The notes under the pieces: model-generated | What the model was told of the DNA's origin: nothing | Seen by the model: the letters and a program-made list of their open reading frames with translations, nothing else | Databases searched by the model: none | Assembly (NCBI GenBank): GCA_903907865.1 | Contig: CAIVPR010000097.1 | Span: 1-64,000 of the forward strand | Direction: 5' to 3' | Length of the DNA: 64,000 nt | Origin: an uncultured Acidobacteriia bacterium | Lineage (GTDB): Bacteria; Acidobacteriota; Terriglobia; Bryobacterales; Bryobacteraceae | Program-made: the position numbers and the translations under genes | Shown here: positions 17,416-25,781 of the stretch, piece by piece | How the letters are laid out: each line of letters begins with the position of its first letter | Position numbering within the stretch: position 1 is the stretch's first letter

Positions 17416-19071
17416 CTAGCGCGGCGTCAGCTTGACCAGTTTGCTCTCGAGTGGTGTGTCCGGTGAAATTCCGGCGCTGCCGCTGTCGGTGAGCACGTAT
17501 ACCGCGCCGTCGGGGCCGACGCGAACATCCCGGATGCGCGCACCGAGTTCCGCCAGCAGCGCTTCTTCGGCCACCACTTTGTCGTTCTGGATCTTCAGCC
17601 GGTCCAGCATGCGGGCGCGCAGACCTCCCACGAACATGCTGCCGCGCCATTCCGGGAATAGATTGCCGGTGTAGAACGCGAGGCCGGAGGGCGCGATCAC
17701 GGGATCCCAGTAGTAGACCGGGTCCTCCAAGCCGTCCTTGGCTGTGATGCCGGTGCCGATGGCGTCGCCGGGGTAGTCGATGCCGTGCGCGACGATGGGC
17801 CAGCCGTAGTTCTTGCCTCGCTCAATGATGTTGAGTTCGTCGCCCCCGCGCGGGCCGTGTTCGTTTTCCCAGAGCTTGCCTGTGGCGGGGTCGAAGGCCA
17901 TGCCCTCGGCGTTGCGGATGCCGTAGGCCCAGATTTCGGGCAAGACGCCAGGCTTGCCGAGGAACGGGTTGTCGGGCGCGGGCGCGCCGTCGATGGTGAT
18001 GTGGAGGATCTTGCCGAGGTGGCTGCCGAGGTCCTGCGCGACGGCCCAGGGCGGGGAATCGGAGCGGTCGCCGGTGGAGACGAACAGGGTGCCGTCTTTG
18101 GCGATGGCGATTCGACCGCCGGTCTTGCCTCCGAGGCGCTTGGAGGGCATGGTGGGCACGGCGCGGAAGATGACTTTGGCGTCGGTGACGGCGGCCTTGG
18201 CCTCGTCGAAGGTGGCCCGCGCGACGCAGGTGTTGGTGTTCGTGCCGTCTACGTAATCAAAGAACGTGAAGAAGATGCGGTGGTTGGTGGCGAAGGCGGG
18301 GTCGAGGACGACGTCGAGCAGGCCCACGCTCTTGGCGTTCGGGGCGGCCAGTTCGGCGACCCCTGCGACGGGGGCGGAGATCTTGCCGGCCTTGTCGAGG
18401 ATGCGGATGCTGCCCGGCAGCCGGTAGGTCAGCAGAATGTTGCCACTGGGGAGGAAGGCCAGGCTCCAAGGGGCTGGCATCTTTTCGGCCAGCGAGGTGA
18501 CCTTGTAAGGCGCGGTGGCGTGGAACGGGGCGCGGGTCTGCTCGGGGAAGGAAGGCTTGTCGTCGGCCTTCTCGGGCGGGAGGGGCTCAATCGGCTTGCC
18601 TTCGATTTTGGAGTACGCGTGGGCGTCGTTGGGGTTGCGGGCGGGACCGGCGTTGGCCGCTGCAACGGGCTGGCCCTGGCGGAAGGCGATGCGTTTCAAG
18701 GTCTCAGGCTGGGGGCCGAGCTCGTCATTGCCCGCCGGGAAATGGTTCGCGGCCAGGATTTCTGCCACGACGTCGGCAACCGCTGGCCGGTCCAGAGAGC
18801 CGGGCTTGTCGGCGGGCATGGTGGCTCGGATGTTTTCGAAGAGGTCGCCGACAGACCGGGCGCTCCACTTTGCGAGGAAGCCGGGGCCGGTGAGCGGGGG
18901 CGACTCGTTGCCGCCGTTCAGTTCCGCTCCATGGCAGAGCGCGCAGCGCTGCGTGTAGGCCGCCTTGCCGCGGTCGGCCTGGGCCTTCGTATAGACGCCG
19001 TCGCCGACGAAGCGGGCGGTCTGGGCATTGGCGGCGAGGGCGGCACAGAGAAGGAAGGGGAATCGTGTCAT
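17416..19071 (-). CDS. Cytochrome c / PQQ-dependent sugar dehydrogenase-like fusion
   Basis: A 551-residue exported protein. A signal peptide (1-17, ending ANA) is followed by a cytochrome c domain with the heme motif CALCHG (about 43-48) and an axial Met candidate in TMPADKPG. Residues about 180-550 form a glucose/sorbosone dehydrogenase beta-propeller with PWSLAFLPSG, GLLDVVLDPAF, GGRIAIAKDG, YGIRNAEGMAFDP, NEHGPRGGDELN and the NYGWP motif. PQQ-linked enzymes of this type oxidise sugars in the periplasm and can pass electrons to the fused heme. No PQQ synthesis genes are visible. The ATG at 19071 was chosen for the signal peptide. Confidence 0.88.
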   Translation of the reverse strand: MTRFPFLLCAALAANAQTARFVGDGVYTKAQADRGKAAYTQRCALCHGAELNGGNESPPLTGPGFLAKWSARSVGDLFENIRATMPADKPGSLDRPAVADVVAEILAANHFPAGNDELGPQPETLKRIAFRQGQPVAAANAGPARNPNDAHAYSKIEGKPIEPLPPEKADDKPSFPEQTRAPFHATAPYKVTSLAEKMPAPWSLAFLPSGNILLTYRLPGSIRILDKAGKISAPVAGVAELAAPNAKSVGLLDVVLDPAFATNHRIFFTFFDYVDGTNTNTCVARATFDEAKAAVTDAKVIFRAVPTMPSKRLGGKTGGRIAIAKDGTLFVSTGDRSDSPPWAVAQDLGSHLGKILHITIDGAPAPDNPFLGKPGVLPEIWAYGIRNAEGMAFDPATGKLWENEHGPRGGDELNIIERGKNYGWPIVAHGIDYPGDAIGTGITAKDGLEDPVYYWDPVIAPSGLAFYTGNLFPEWRGSMFVGGLRARMLDRLKIQNDKVVAEEALLAELGARIRDVRVGPDGAVYVLTDSGSAGISPDTPLESKLVKLTPR

Positions 19072-19114
19072 GGCGGGCGCGGTTGTTCCAAATATACCGT
19101 GGAATAATGGACGC

Positions 19115-19684
19115 ATGGCAAGTGTGCCCCTGCCGCTGCTCACTGAGGAGCGCTATCTAGAAATCGAACGGCTCGCCGAAACCAAGAGCGAGTTCTACGG
19201 CGGGCGAATGTTCGCCATGGCCGGTGCATCGCCCAACCACGCGCTGCTGTCGAACAACATCGGCAGCCTGCTGCACCGACAGGTCCCTCCCGCCTGCCGC
19301 ACCTTCAACGCCGACCTGCGGATCAAAGTTGTTCCGGCGGGCCTCTACACCTATGCCGACTGCAGCGTCGTCTGCGGCCCGCTTCAGTTGACTACCGACC
19401 GGCGGGACGTGGTACTCAATCCCTTGCTGATCGTGGAGGTGCTCTCGCCTTCCACGGAGGCCTATGATCGCGGGGCGAAGTTCGAAATCTACCGGAGGTT
19501 GGAGAGCTTCCGGGAGTATCTGCTGGTCCATCAGGACCGGCAGCATGTCGAGCACTACTCGAAGCAAGATGATGGCGAATGGCTGCTGCGCGAGTCCAAG
19601 GGGGAAGCCGGGGTGATTTCAATTGCGCACTTGGGCGTGACGATATCCCTGACTGAGTTATACGCCTCGGTGTTTGGAGACTGA
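19115..19684 (+). CDS. Uma2-family (DUF820) restriction-endonuclease-like protein
   Basis: A 189-residue protein of the Uma2/DUF820 family with a PD-(D/E)XK fold. Visible signatures are EERYLEIER, KSEFYGGRMFAMAGAS (Glu of the first motif), the strand around YTYADCSVVCG (Asp), and PLLIVEVLSPSTEAYDRGAKFEIYRRL (the ExLSpST...D..K motif). The family expands in cyanobacteria, Acidobacteria and Planctomycetes; its role is not established. No transposase is adjacent. The ATG at 19115 follows an AATAAT box by 6 nt with no Shine-Dalgarno sequence. Confidence 0.87.
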   Translation: MASVPLPLLTEERYLEIERLAETKSEFYGGRMFAMAGASPNHALLSNNIGSLLHRQVPPACRTFNADLRIKVVPAGLYTYADCSVVCGPLQLTTDRRDVVLNPLLIVEVLSPSTEAYDRGAKFEIYRRLESFREYLLVHQDRQHVEHYSKQDDGEWLLRESKGEAGVISIAHLGVTISLTELYASVFGD

Positions 19685-19725
19685 TCTTCGAGCCAGGCGC
19701 AAAACGCCTATTCGCGACTTTGTGT

Positions 19726-20748
19726 TTAGCGACGGTTCAACCGACGGGCAGCAGCCGCCAGCATCGCAGCCCCGAAAAGAACGAATGTCCCCGGCTCGGG
19801 GGTTCCCGGATCACTACCTAGGCCGGAGAGCGGTGCCACGTCATCGATATGGTCGTAGCCGCCTATCACGTAGGTAGGATTCGCCGCGTCGGTGATGTCG
19901 CCGCTCGCGCTGTAGTCAATAAAGGTGATTTGGTTGCAACCTGCGATCAACGCATGGCCGCGTCCATCCACGGCGCCTTGGTCGAAATCGCAGGTGATAC
20001 CGGTGCGCTGTTTGGGGGCGACCGTGGGGTGCGCCGGGTCGTAGGAACCGACCGCTCCGCCTCCGAAAAGCGTCACCAAGCCCGTGAAGCGGTCGTACGC
20101 CAAGCTGTGTGCGGATGAGAGCGCGCCGTACAGCCGGGTCGTGGAGATGGACGAAAGCGAGGACAGGTCGACCGTGCCGAAATTGCCGTTCCCGTTTGCA
20201 CCCGTATCGTAAACGTAATACCACCCGTAGGGGGTGTACTGCATCGACGTGATGCTGGTGTCGTCCCCGCCGACGGAGTAGACGGTCCCGTCGTGTACTT
20301 GGCCCCCACTGTAGGGAAGCACCTCCAGTTTGCCGCTGCCGAAACTGTCGTAGGTGTCGCTGCTGTAGACGTAGCTGCCGGTTGGGTCCATTGCAAGGTG
20401 GAACGACGCATCCGTGTGCGACACGCTGTCGGTGTAGGCACTGGTGATCAAGGTTCCAGACTTGGTGTATTGGAAAACCTCATAGGCGTGTTGGCCGCCC
20501 ACCAGGAGGGTTCCGTTGGGCGCGAACATGATGCCGTCCGCGCCAGCGCCCAAGTTGACAATTGTCGATGACGCGCCCAGCGTGAATCCCGAGCCCGAAG
20601 GATCGTAGTTGTATCCAACCTTGGCTACGCTGGGTGTGCCCGTGTACGACGTGTAGAAGAGAATGCCGGACGTGGGCGTGGCCGGTCCGGCTTGGAGCAG
20701 GGCACAGCCTAAGACAAGGCCGGCCCCGAGCGACAACGAAGCTCGCAT
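19726..20748 (-). CDS. PEP-CTERM beta-propeller-like secreted protein
   Basis: A 340-residue protein. A signal peptide (1-20) is followed by a repeat-rich beta-propeller-like body (FNPxGxLxVGG-type turns such as FAPNGTLLVGG and DPTGSYVYSSD). The C-terminus ends with the PEP-CTERM sorting signal: TPEPGTF, a hydrophobic helix and the basic tail RRLNRR. Exosortase-dependent processing at the outer surface is therefore expected; no exosortase is in the window. The start at 20748 is fixed by GGAGGG 9 nt upstream. An in-frame ATG at 20793 lies inside the presumed promoter. Confidence 0.85.
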   Translation of the reverse strand: MRASLSLGAGLVLGCALLQAGPATPTSGILFYTSYTGTPSVAKVGYNYDPSGSGFTLGASSTIVNLGAGADGIMFAPNGTLLVGGQHAYEVFQYTKSGTLITSAYTDSVSHTDASFHLAMDPTGSYVYSSDTYDSFGSGKLEVLPYSGGQVHDGTVYSVGGDDTSITSMQYTPYGWYYVYDTGANGNGNFGTVDLSSLSSISTTRLYGALSSAHSLAYDRFTGLVTLFGGGAVGSYDPAHPTVAPKQRTGITCDFDQGAVDGRGHALIAGCNQITFIDYSASGDITDAANPTYVIGGYDHIDDVAPLSGLGSDPGTPEPGTFVLFGAAMLAAAARRLNRR

Positions 20749-20791
20749 GATTTGTATCCCTCCGAGTGGCGATGTCTTCGCCGCCTCAGAC

Positions 20792-20820
20792 AAGCTACAT
20801 CAAGATTTCATCAAAGTCAA
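20792..20820 (-). promoter_or_regulatory. Possible sigma-70 promoter for the PEP-CTERM gene
   Basis: Read on the minus strand, TTGACT is followed after 17 nt by TAGCTT, about 45 nt upstream of the start at 20748. The -35 box is good and the -10 box weak. Confidence 0.35.
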
Positions 20821-21078
20821 GCCCGGATGCCCGGCAAGCCACCAGATCTGGTTCCGTTCGGCTGGACGGTCGCCAATCCCGCCCGAGTCCTCCCGGTCGG
20901 GCCACGCGGAGCCCGCGGCATCCTGACTGGCGGCCCCCGTTTCGGCACATTGCCGTTAGCCGCCGTTGCACTGCTATTTCCCATTGCGTCCGGCCCGAAA
21001 CTGTCGGATACTGGAACCGGTACCCGGAGTGTGTCTTTCCTCGGGTAGCGTGTGAGAAATTTTCCTGGAGTAACCTGA

Positions 21079-21576
21079 ATGGCATACAAACTGAACGTGA
21101 ATGGGCAGACCCACACGGTCGACGTGCCTGCGGAAATGCCCCTGTTGTGGGCGCTGCGCGACGTACTGGACCTGAAGGGCACGAAATATGGTTGCGGTGT
21201 CGCCCAGTGCGGCGCCTGCACGGTGCATTTGGACGGCGTTCCGCAACGCGCCTGCGTCACCCCCGTCGGGACGGTGGGCGCGAAGAAGGTCACCACGATT
21301 GAAGGCCTATCCTCCGAAGGCACCCATCCGGTGCAGGTCGCGTGGGCCGAGATCGACGTTCCCCAGTGCGGATACTGCCAAGCAGGACAGATGATGTCCG
21401 CCGCGGCGCTCCTGGCGAAGACGCCGAAGCCTACGGACAAGGACATTGATACGGCCATGAACGGCAACCTGTGCCGTTGCGGCACCTATTTGAGGGTTCG
21501 GGCGGCCATCCACAAGGCCTCCGAGCTTGCCACCAGCGCTTCGGCCAAGACGGTCCAAGTCGCGGGGAAGGAATAG
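21079..21576 (+). CDS. (2Fe-2S) subunit of an IorAB-type molybdenum hydroxylase
   Basis: A 165-residue electron-transfer subunit of the xanthine oxidase family. The plant-type [2Fe-2S] site is C39, C44, C47 and C59 ([11 protein letters not shown]). The second, helical-domain cluster is C97, C100, C132 and C134 (CGYC and NLCRCG). It passes electrons from the molybdenum subunit encoded 15 nt downstream. No FAD subunit is adjacent, as in isoquinoline 1-oxidoreductase and related aldehyde dehydrogenases. The start has GGAG 8 nt upstream. Confidence 0.93.
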   Translation: MAYKLNVNGQTHTVDVPAEMPLLWALRDVLDLKGTKYGCGVAQCGACTVHLDGVPQRACVTPVGTVGAKKVTTIEGLSSEGTHPVQVAWAEIDVPQCGYCQAGQMMSAAALLAKTPKPTDKDIDTAMNGNLCRCGTYLRVRAAIHKASELATSASAKTVQVAGKE

Positions 21577-21591
21577 TCGAGGAGAACAACC

Positions 21592-23835
21592 ATGAAGAAA
21601 ATGATGATTGATCGCCGTTCCTTCCTCCAAGTCGGCCTCAAGGTTAGCGCACTCGCCGGTGGCGGCGTGATGTTCGGCCTCCAGATCCCGAATGTTGTTG
21701 CTCAGGGCCGCGGCGGAGCCCCGCAGACTCCCCTGAACGTCCACAATTTCATCACGGTCGCAGCCGACGGCATCGTGACCATCGTCGCGAAGAACCCCGA
21801 AACCGGCCAGGGTGTGAAGAACATGCTGCCGATGATGATCGCCGACGAACTCGACGTGGACTGGAAGAACGTCCGCGTCGAGCAGGCCGATTTCGACGAC
21901 ACCAAGTACAATGCCCAGTCCGCCGGCGGCAGCACCGCGACGCCGAACAACTGGATTCCCATGCGCCAGGTCGGGGCCGCGGGCCGCGCGATGTTCGTTG
22001 CCGCAGCCGCCAAGCAGTGGAATGTTCCGGCCTCCGAATTGACCACCGGTTCGGGCCGCGTGACGCACAAGGCCTCGGGCAAATCGATTGGCTATGGCGA
22101 ATTGGCATCCACGGTCGCAGGCATGCCGACCCCGGATCTGGCCACGCTGAAGATGAAGGACCCGGCCGATTACAAGATCATCGGCCACAACCAGCCGACC
22201 TACGACATCAAGAAGATCGTCACAGGCAAGCCGCTGTTCGGCATCGACGTCACCACGCCGGGCATGCTGAACGCCGTCTTCCAGAAGTGCCCGGTGTTCG
22301 GGGGCAAGGTCGTCAGCGCCAACATTGACGAAATCAAGAAGATGGCAGGCGTGAAGCAGGTGCTGGTCATCGAGCGGCCGCGCCTCACCGAGGCCGTTGT
22401 CCCCCGCGACCCCGGCTGCGAAAACGGCATCGCGATCTTGGCCGAGACTTGGTGGCACGCCGAAGCGGCGCGCAAGAAGCTGCAGGTCAAGTGGGATTTC
22501 GGTCCCAACGAGACCCAGTCCAGCGCAGACCAAGCCGTGAAGGCCGCCGAGATGCTGAAGGCCGCCCCGCAGTGGAACGTGCGCAACGACGGCGACGCCG
22601 ATGGTGCCCTCAAGTCCGCCGCCAAGGTGGTCGAGGCGACGTACTCCTATCCGCACATCTCGCACGCGACGTTGGAACCCCAGAACTGCACCGCCATCTA
22701 CAAGGACGGCAAGGTGGAGCTTTGGACCAACAGCCAGACCCCGCAGGGCGGTCGCCAATTGGTGGCCGAGACGCTCGGCATCCCGGCCCGCGACGTCAAG
22801 ATGCACATGACCCGCGCCGGCGGTGGTTTCGGACGCCGTCTCACCAACGACTACATGGCCGAAGCGGCCTACATCGCCAAGCAGGCGGGCGTGCCCGTGA
22901 AGCTCGTGTGGTCCCGCGAGGACGACATGACGCACGATTACTACCGTCCGGGCGGTTGGCAGAAGCTGACGGCGGGCGTGGACGCGAACGGCAAGCTGGT
23001 GGGTTGGAAGAACCACTTTGTTAGCTGGGGCGATACTGCGAGCAAGGCGTTCGCGCAGTCCGCGGCGTTCGGTCCGGCGGAATTCCCGCAGCGGTTTGTG
23101 CCGAACTACAAGCTGGATGCGTCGGTGCAGCGCCTCGGTATCAAGACCGGCGCATTGCGCGCTCCGTCGAGCAACGCGTTCGCGTTCGTCATCCAGTCGT
23201 TCATCGACGAAGTGGCGATTGCGGCGGGCAAGGATCCGGTCGCGTTCCGGCTGGAATTGCTGGATGCGGGCGGGCCTCCGGCTGGTCCCGACGGTCGTCC
23301 GGTTCCCGGCATGAATGCCGAGCGGATGAAGGGCGTGGTGAAGCTTGTGGCCGAGAAGTCCGGTTGGGGCAAGAAGCTCCCGAAGGGCACGGGCATGGGC
23401 ATCGGCTTCCACTTCAGCCACCAGGGCTACTTCGCCCAGGTCGCCGAGGTGACGGTGAGCGCCGGCAACAAGCTCAAGATCAACAAGATCTGGGTTGCGG
23501 GCGACATCGGCAGCCAAATCATCAATGCCAGCGGCGCGGAGAACATCACGCACGGGGCCATGATCGACGGTCTCAGCGAAATGATGTCGCAGGAGATTAC
23601 GATCGACAAGGGTGCCGTGGTGCAGAAGAACTACGACAAGCACGGCATGGTGCGGATTTCGCAAGCCCCGGGGGCGATCGAGATCCACTGGCTGAAGTCG
23701 AACAACAACCCGACCGGGTTGGGCGAACCTGCCCTGCCGCCGGTGCTTCCGGCCGTTGCCAACGCCATTTTTGCGGCGAGCGGCAAGCGCGTCCGGCAGT
23801 TGCCGATCTCGAAGGACGGGTTCTCCTGGGCTTAG
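21592..23835 (+). CDS. Molybdopterin-binding subunit of an IorB-type hydroxylase/aldehyde oxidase
   Basis: A 747-residue catalytic subunit of the xanthine dehydrogenase family, IorB subfamily. The N-terminus IDRRSFLQVG is a twin-arginine export signal, so the enzyme probably works in the periplasm with its small partner co-exported. Visible motifs include the internal duplication typical of IorB (FITVAADGIVTIVAKNPETGQG), NSQTPQGGR, GGGFGRRLTNDY, GALRAPSSNAFAF and the C-terminal GLGEPALPPV, whose Glu matches the conserved catalytic glutamate. The substrate (aldehyde or N-heterocycle) cannot be predicted. SD GAGGAG precedes the ATG. Confidence 0.92.
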   Translation: MKKMMIDRRSFLQVGLKVSALAGGGVMFGLQIPNVVAQGRGGAPQTPLNVHNFITVAADGIVTIVAKNPETGQGVKNMLPMMIADELDVDWKNVRVEQADFDDTKYNAQSAGGSTATPNNWIPMRQVGAAGRAMFVAAAAKQWNVPASELTTGSGRVTHKASGKSIGYGELASTVAGMPTPDLATLKMKDPADYKIIGHNQPTYDIKKIVTGKPLFGIDVTTPGMLNAVFQKCPVFGGKVVSANIDEIKKMAGVKQVLVIERPRLTEAVVPRDPGCENGIAILAETWWHAEAARKKLQVKWDFGPNETQSSADQAVKAAEMLKAAPQWNVRNDGDADGALKSAAKVVEATYSYPHISHATLEPQNCTAIYKDGKVELWTNSQTPQGGRQLVAETLGIPARDVKMHMTRAGGGFGRRLTNDYMAEAAYIAKQAGVPVKLVWSREDDMTHDYYRPGGWQKLTAGVDANGKLVGWKNHFVSWGDTASKAFAQSAAFGPAEFPQRFVPNYKLDASVQRLGIKTGALRAPSSNAFAFVIQSFIDEVAIAAGKDPVAFRLELLDAGGPPAGPDGRPVPGMNAERMKGVVKLVAEKSGWGKKLPKGTGMGIGFHFSHQGYFAQVAEVTVSAGNKLKINKIWVAGDIGSQIINASGAENITHGAMIDGLSEMMSQEITIDKGAVVQKNYDKHGMVRISQAPGAIEIHWLKSNNNPTGLGEPALPPVLPAVANAIFAASGKRVRQLPISKDGFSWA

Positions 23836-23842
23836 GTCGGAA

Positions 23843-24550
23843 ATGAAGGCTGCCCTTGGTTTCGCAGTCTTAATGTTGGTGTGTCAGGACGCGGCGCTCG
23901 GCCAGGACGAGCGCCGCGTCCTGTCTCCGGACGGTCGTCTGGAGTTTCGAATTTTCATTACGACGCCCGAGGATTCGCAGCTTTCGCGGCTGGCCTACCA
24001 GGTGCGGGCGGGCGTGGAGAAGTTGGTGGATACCTCGCTGCTGGGCTTTGACCTGCTGGAACAGGAGCCGCTGCTGGGGGAAAATATCGCGCTGATGTCG
24101 TCGGAGTCCTCGTCTGGGCCCGGCTACAAGGCGTTGGTGTTGCACTACATGCAGAACGGGTCGCTGGGCCGGTATCTGGATGTGGAGGCTCGGGTTTACA
24201 ACAGGGGTGTGGCGTTCCGGTTCACGATTCCGCCCTCGACACCGGTAACCCGGCTGCTGATTGCCCAGGAGGCGACGGAGTTTGCCGTGAGGCATGATCC
24301 GTCCGTGCCGTTGCGGGTTCCGTTCGAGTCCGAGCGGGTTACAGTGGCGGAGGTGCCGGTGGTGGGATTTCCGGCGATGCGGTTGGAGTCTCGGGATGCT
24401 GGGGCGTATGCGGTGGTGCGGTTGTCTGGAACGACTTCGCTGCCGGGGGTGGTGTTTGACGGGAAGCCGCCGATGACCGGGCCTTGGCGGGTCGTATTGA
24501 CGGGGCCGAAGCCGCGGGCGGTGGCGGATTTGGCGGGGTTGGGGAAATAG
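23843..24550 (+). CDS. Stand-alone GH97 N-terminal-domain protein
   Basis: A 235-residue secreted protein. After a signal peptide (about 1-20, ending LGQ) it starts with SPDGRLEFRIF and continues through a beta-sandwich resembling the N-terminal domain of glycoside hydrolase family 97: SPLGF-like DTSLLGFDLL, then YNRGVAFRFTIP. GH97 enzymes are about 650 residues, with a catalytic TIM barrel after this domain. Here the frame stops cleanly and no barrel follows, so catalysis is unlikely. It starts 7 nt after the hydroxylase stop, so it is probably co-transcribed. The ATG at 23843 was chosen for the signal peptide. Confidence 0.7.
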   Translation: MKAALGFAVLMLVCQDAALGQDERRVLSPDGRLEFRIFITTPEDSQLSRLAYQVRAGVEKLVDTSLLGFDLLEQEPLLGENIALMSSESSSGPGYKALVLHYMQNGSLGRYLDVEARVYNRGVAFRFTIPPSTPVTRLLIAQEATEFAVRHDPSVPLRVPFESERVTVAEVPVVGFPAMRLESRDAGAYAVVRLSGTTSLPGVVFDGKPPMTGPWRVVLTGPKPRAVADLAGLGK

Positions 24551-24716
24551 CTGGATGTCGGATCAGCTCATCGCGCTGGCCCCTAGTCGCAGTCGGGACT
24601 GATATCCAGCGGCCGGTTGCGACGGCGACATCAATACGGAATGCTTGTTGGAGGGGCGGCGTTCGGTGAGCTGTGGAATCGTTGCGATGGCGGAGGTCAA
24701 TACGTCGGAAGCTAAT

Positions 24717-25109
24717 ATGACCGTCGAAGCCGGATGTCTGGATTTCCAAGTACCGCTGAGACCAGCCAAACCCCGCAACCGTGAGGAGCTGGCTGAGATG
24801 ACCGCTCTCCTCGAAGTCCTAGCCGCCAACGAGACACCACAGTCGCCAGCGATGGAGCGTTTCATCGAGACCCTGACCGCATTGGTCCTCCAGTATGAGG
24901 AGGAGCTCGCGCCGATGTCGGAATCATCGCCCGCTGGCGTCGTCAAATATTTGATGGAGGAGCGGGGCCTTCGCCAGATCGACTTGGTCCCAGTGGTGGG
25001 CAGCAAGTCCTTCGTGAGCCAGATCTTGTCCGGCCATCGCCCCATTGGCAAGGAGACGGCGCGGAGGTTGGCGGAGTTCTTCAGGGTTGGCGAGCGGAGC
25101 TTTTCGTAG
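24717..25109 (+). CDS. HigA-like helix-turn-helix antitoxin (COG5499 type)
   Basis: About 130 residues from the ATG at 24717. An N-terminal helical region (EELAEMTALLEVL) precedes an XRE-type helix-turn-helix (about 80-128) with KYLMEERGLRQIDLVPVVGSKSF and an LSGHRPIGKETARRLAEFF recognition region. This is the layout of HigA antitoxins of the long, COG5499 class. The usual toxin gene directly upstream is missing; only 95 bp separate it from the GH97-domain gene. Upstream in-frame starts exist at 24645 and 24687. The one at 24717 has GGAAG 5 nt before it and matches family length. Confidence 0.7.
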   Translation: MTVEAGCLDFQVPLRPAKPRNREELAEMTALLEVLAANETPQSPAMERFIETLTALVLQYEEELAPMSESSPAGVVKYLMEERGLRQIDLVPVVGSKSFVSQILSGHRPIGKETARRLAEFFRVGERSFS

Positions 25110-25174
25110 ACTGTTGCCTCGATCCGCTTGCGCTGGACAACGTTCCGGTCCGCTGCAATAATACGGTCAGAACC

Positions 25175-25444
25175 ATGACTATCACCCTTAACCCCGAGCA
25201 CGAACAACTTGTGGCCCGAGCAATCGAAACCGGGGCCTATGCCAGTCCCGTGGATATGATTGGGCGCGCTTTGGATGTGCTCCGACTCGAGGACGAGTGG
25301 CGTGAACAGAACCGGACTGATGTGGGCCGGAGAATTGAGCGGGCGATGGCCCAGTTTGACCGCGGGGAGTTCTTCACGCCAGAAGAGTCCAAGCGAGACA
25401 TGGCACGCCGCAAAGCGGAATGGCTCGGGTCGCAAATCGGGTGA
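25175..25444 (+). CDS. parD: ParD-like ribbon-helix-helix antitoxin
   Basis: An 89-residue antitoxin. The N-terminal part (ITLNPEHEQLVARAIETGAYASPVDMIGRALDVL) is a ribbon-helix-helix DNA-binding fold of the ParD/CopG class. The acidic-to-basic C-terminal half would wrap the ParE toxin. It probably autoregulates the two-gene operon together with the toxin. Its TGA overlaps the GTG of the next gene (GTGA). Confidence 0.85.
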   Translation: MTITLNPEHEQLVARAIETGAYASPVDMIGRALDVLRLEDEWREQNRTDVGRRIERAMAQFDRGEFFTPEESKRDMARRKAEWLGSQIG

Positions 25445-25746
25445 GCACCGGTCTCTACACGGTTTCTGCGGACGCCCAAGATGACATGTTCGAGATCTGG
25501 AGACGGATCGCACGGGACAGTGTCGAGCTGGCGAACCGCATCGAGAGCGAGTTTTACGGCTTGTTCGAGTCGCTCGGCCGGATGCCCGGAATCGGACACA
25601 GCCGGAGGGACCTCACCCGCGAGCCGGTCCTGTTCTTTCCGCTCTATTCCTTCCTCGTCATCTACGAACCCGAAGTGCCGATCCGAATCATTGCAGTGGT
25701 CCGAGGCAAACGGAACCTGACCCGCCTGGTCTCGGAACGCATGTAG
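25441..25746 (+). CDS. parE: ParE/RelE-superfamily toxin
   Basis: A 101-residue toxin of the ParE family: YTVSADAQDDMFEIWRRIARDS at the N-terminus, then MPGIGHSRRDL, and the C-terminal strands VLFFPLYSFLVIYEP and IRIIAVVRGKRNL. ParE toxins usually poison DNA gyrase; RelE relatives cut mRNA. The pattern here (H before RRDL, VVRGKR near the end) fits ParE better. GTG at 25441 overlaps the antitoxin stop by 4 nt and fits family N-termini. An alternative ATG at 25420 would add seven residues. Confidence 0.85.
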   Translation: MSTGLYTVSADAQDDMFEIWRRIARDSVELANRIESEFYGLFESLGRMPGIGHSRRDLTREPVLFFPLYSFLVIYEPEVPIRIIAVVRGKRNLTRLVSERM

Positions 25747-25769
25747 TGTTTCGTGGTCGCGACTCCCGC

Positions 25770-25775
25770 TAAAAT
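25770..25775 (+). promoter_or_regulatory. Putative -10 box (TAAAAT) abutting the polX TTG start
   Basis: TAAAAT ends 6 nt before the TTG start at 25782. This leaves no room for a Shine-Dalgarno sequence and predicts a leaderless mRNA with a TTG start. Confidence 0.4.
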
Positions 25776-25781
25776 AGTCGT

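Noticed and set aside
21307-23688. A 793-codon open frame antisense to the molybdenum hydroxylase gene
   Set aside because: It is a mirror of high-GC codon bias. The plus-strand frame has the full IorB motifs, a Tat signal and a Shine-Dalgarno sequence; the antisense product has no domain.
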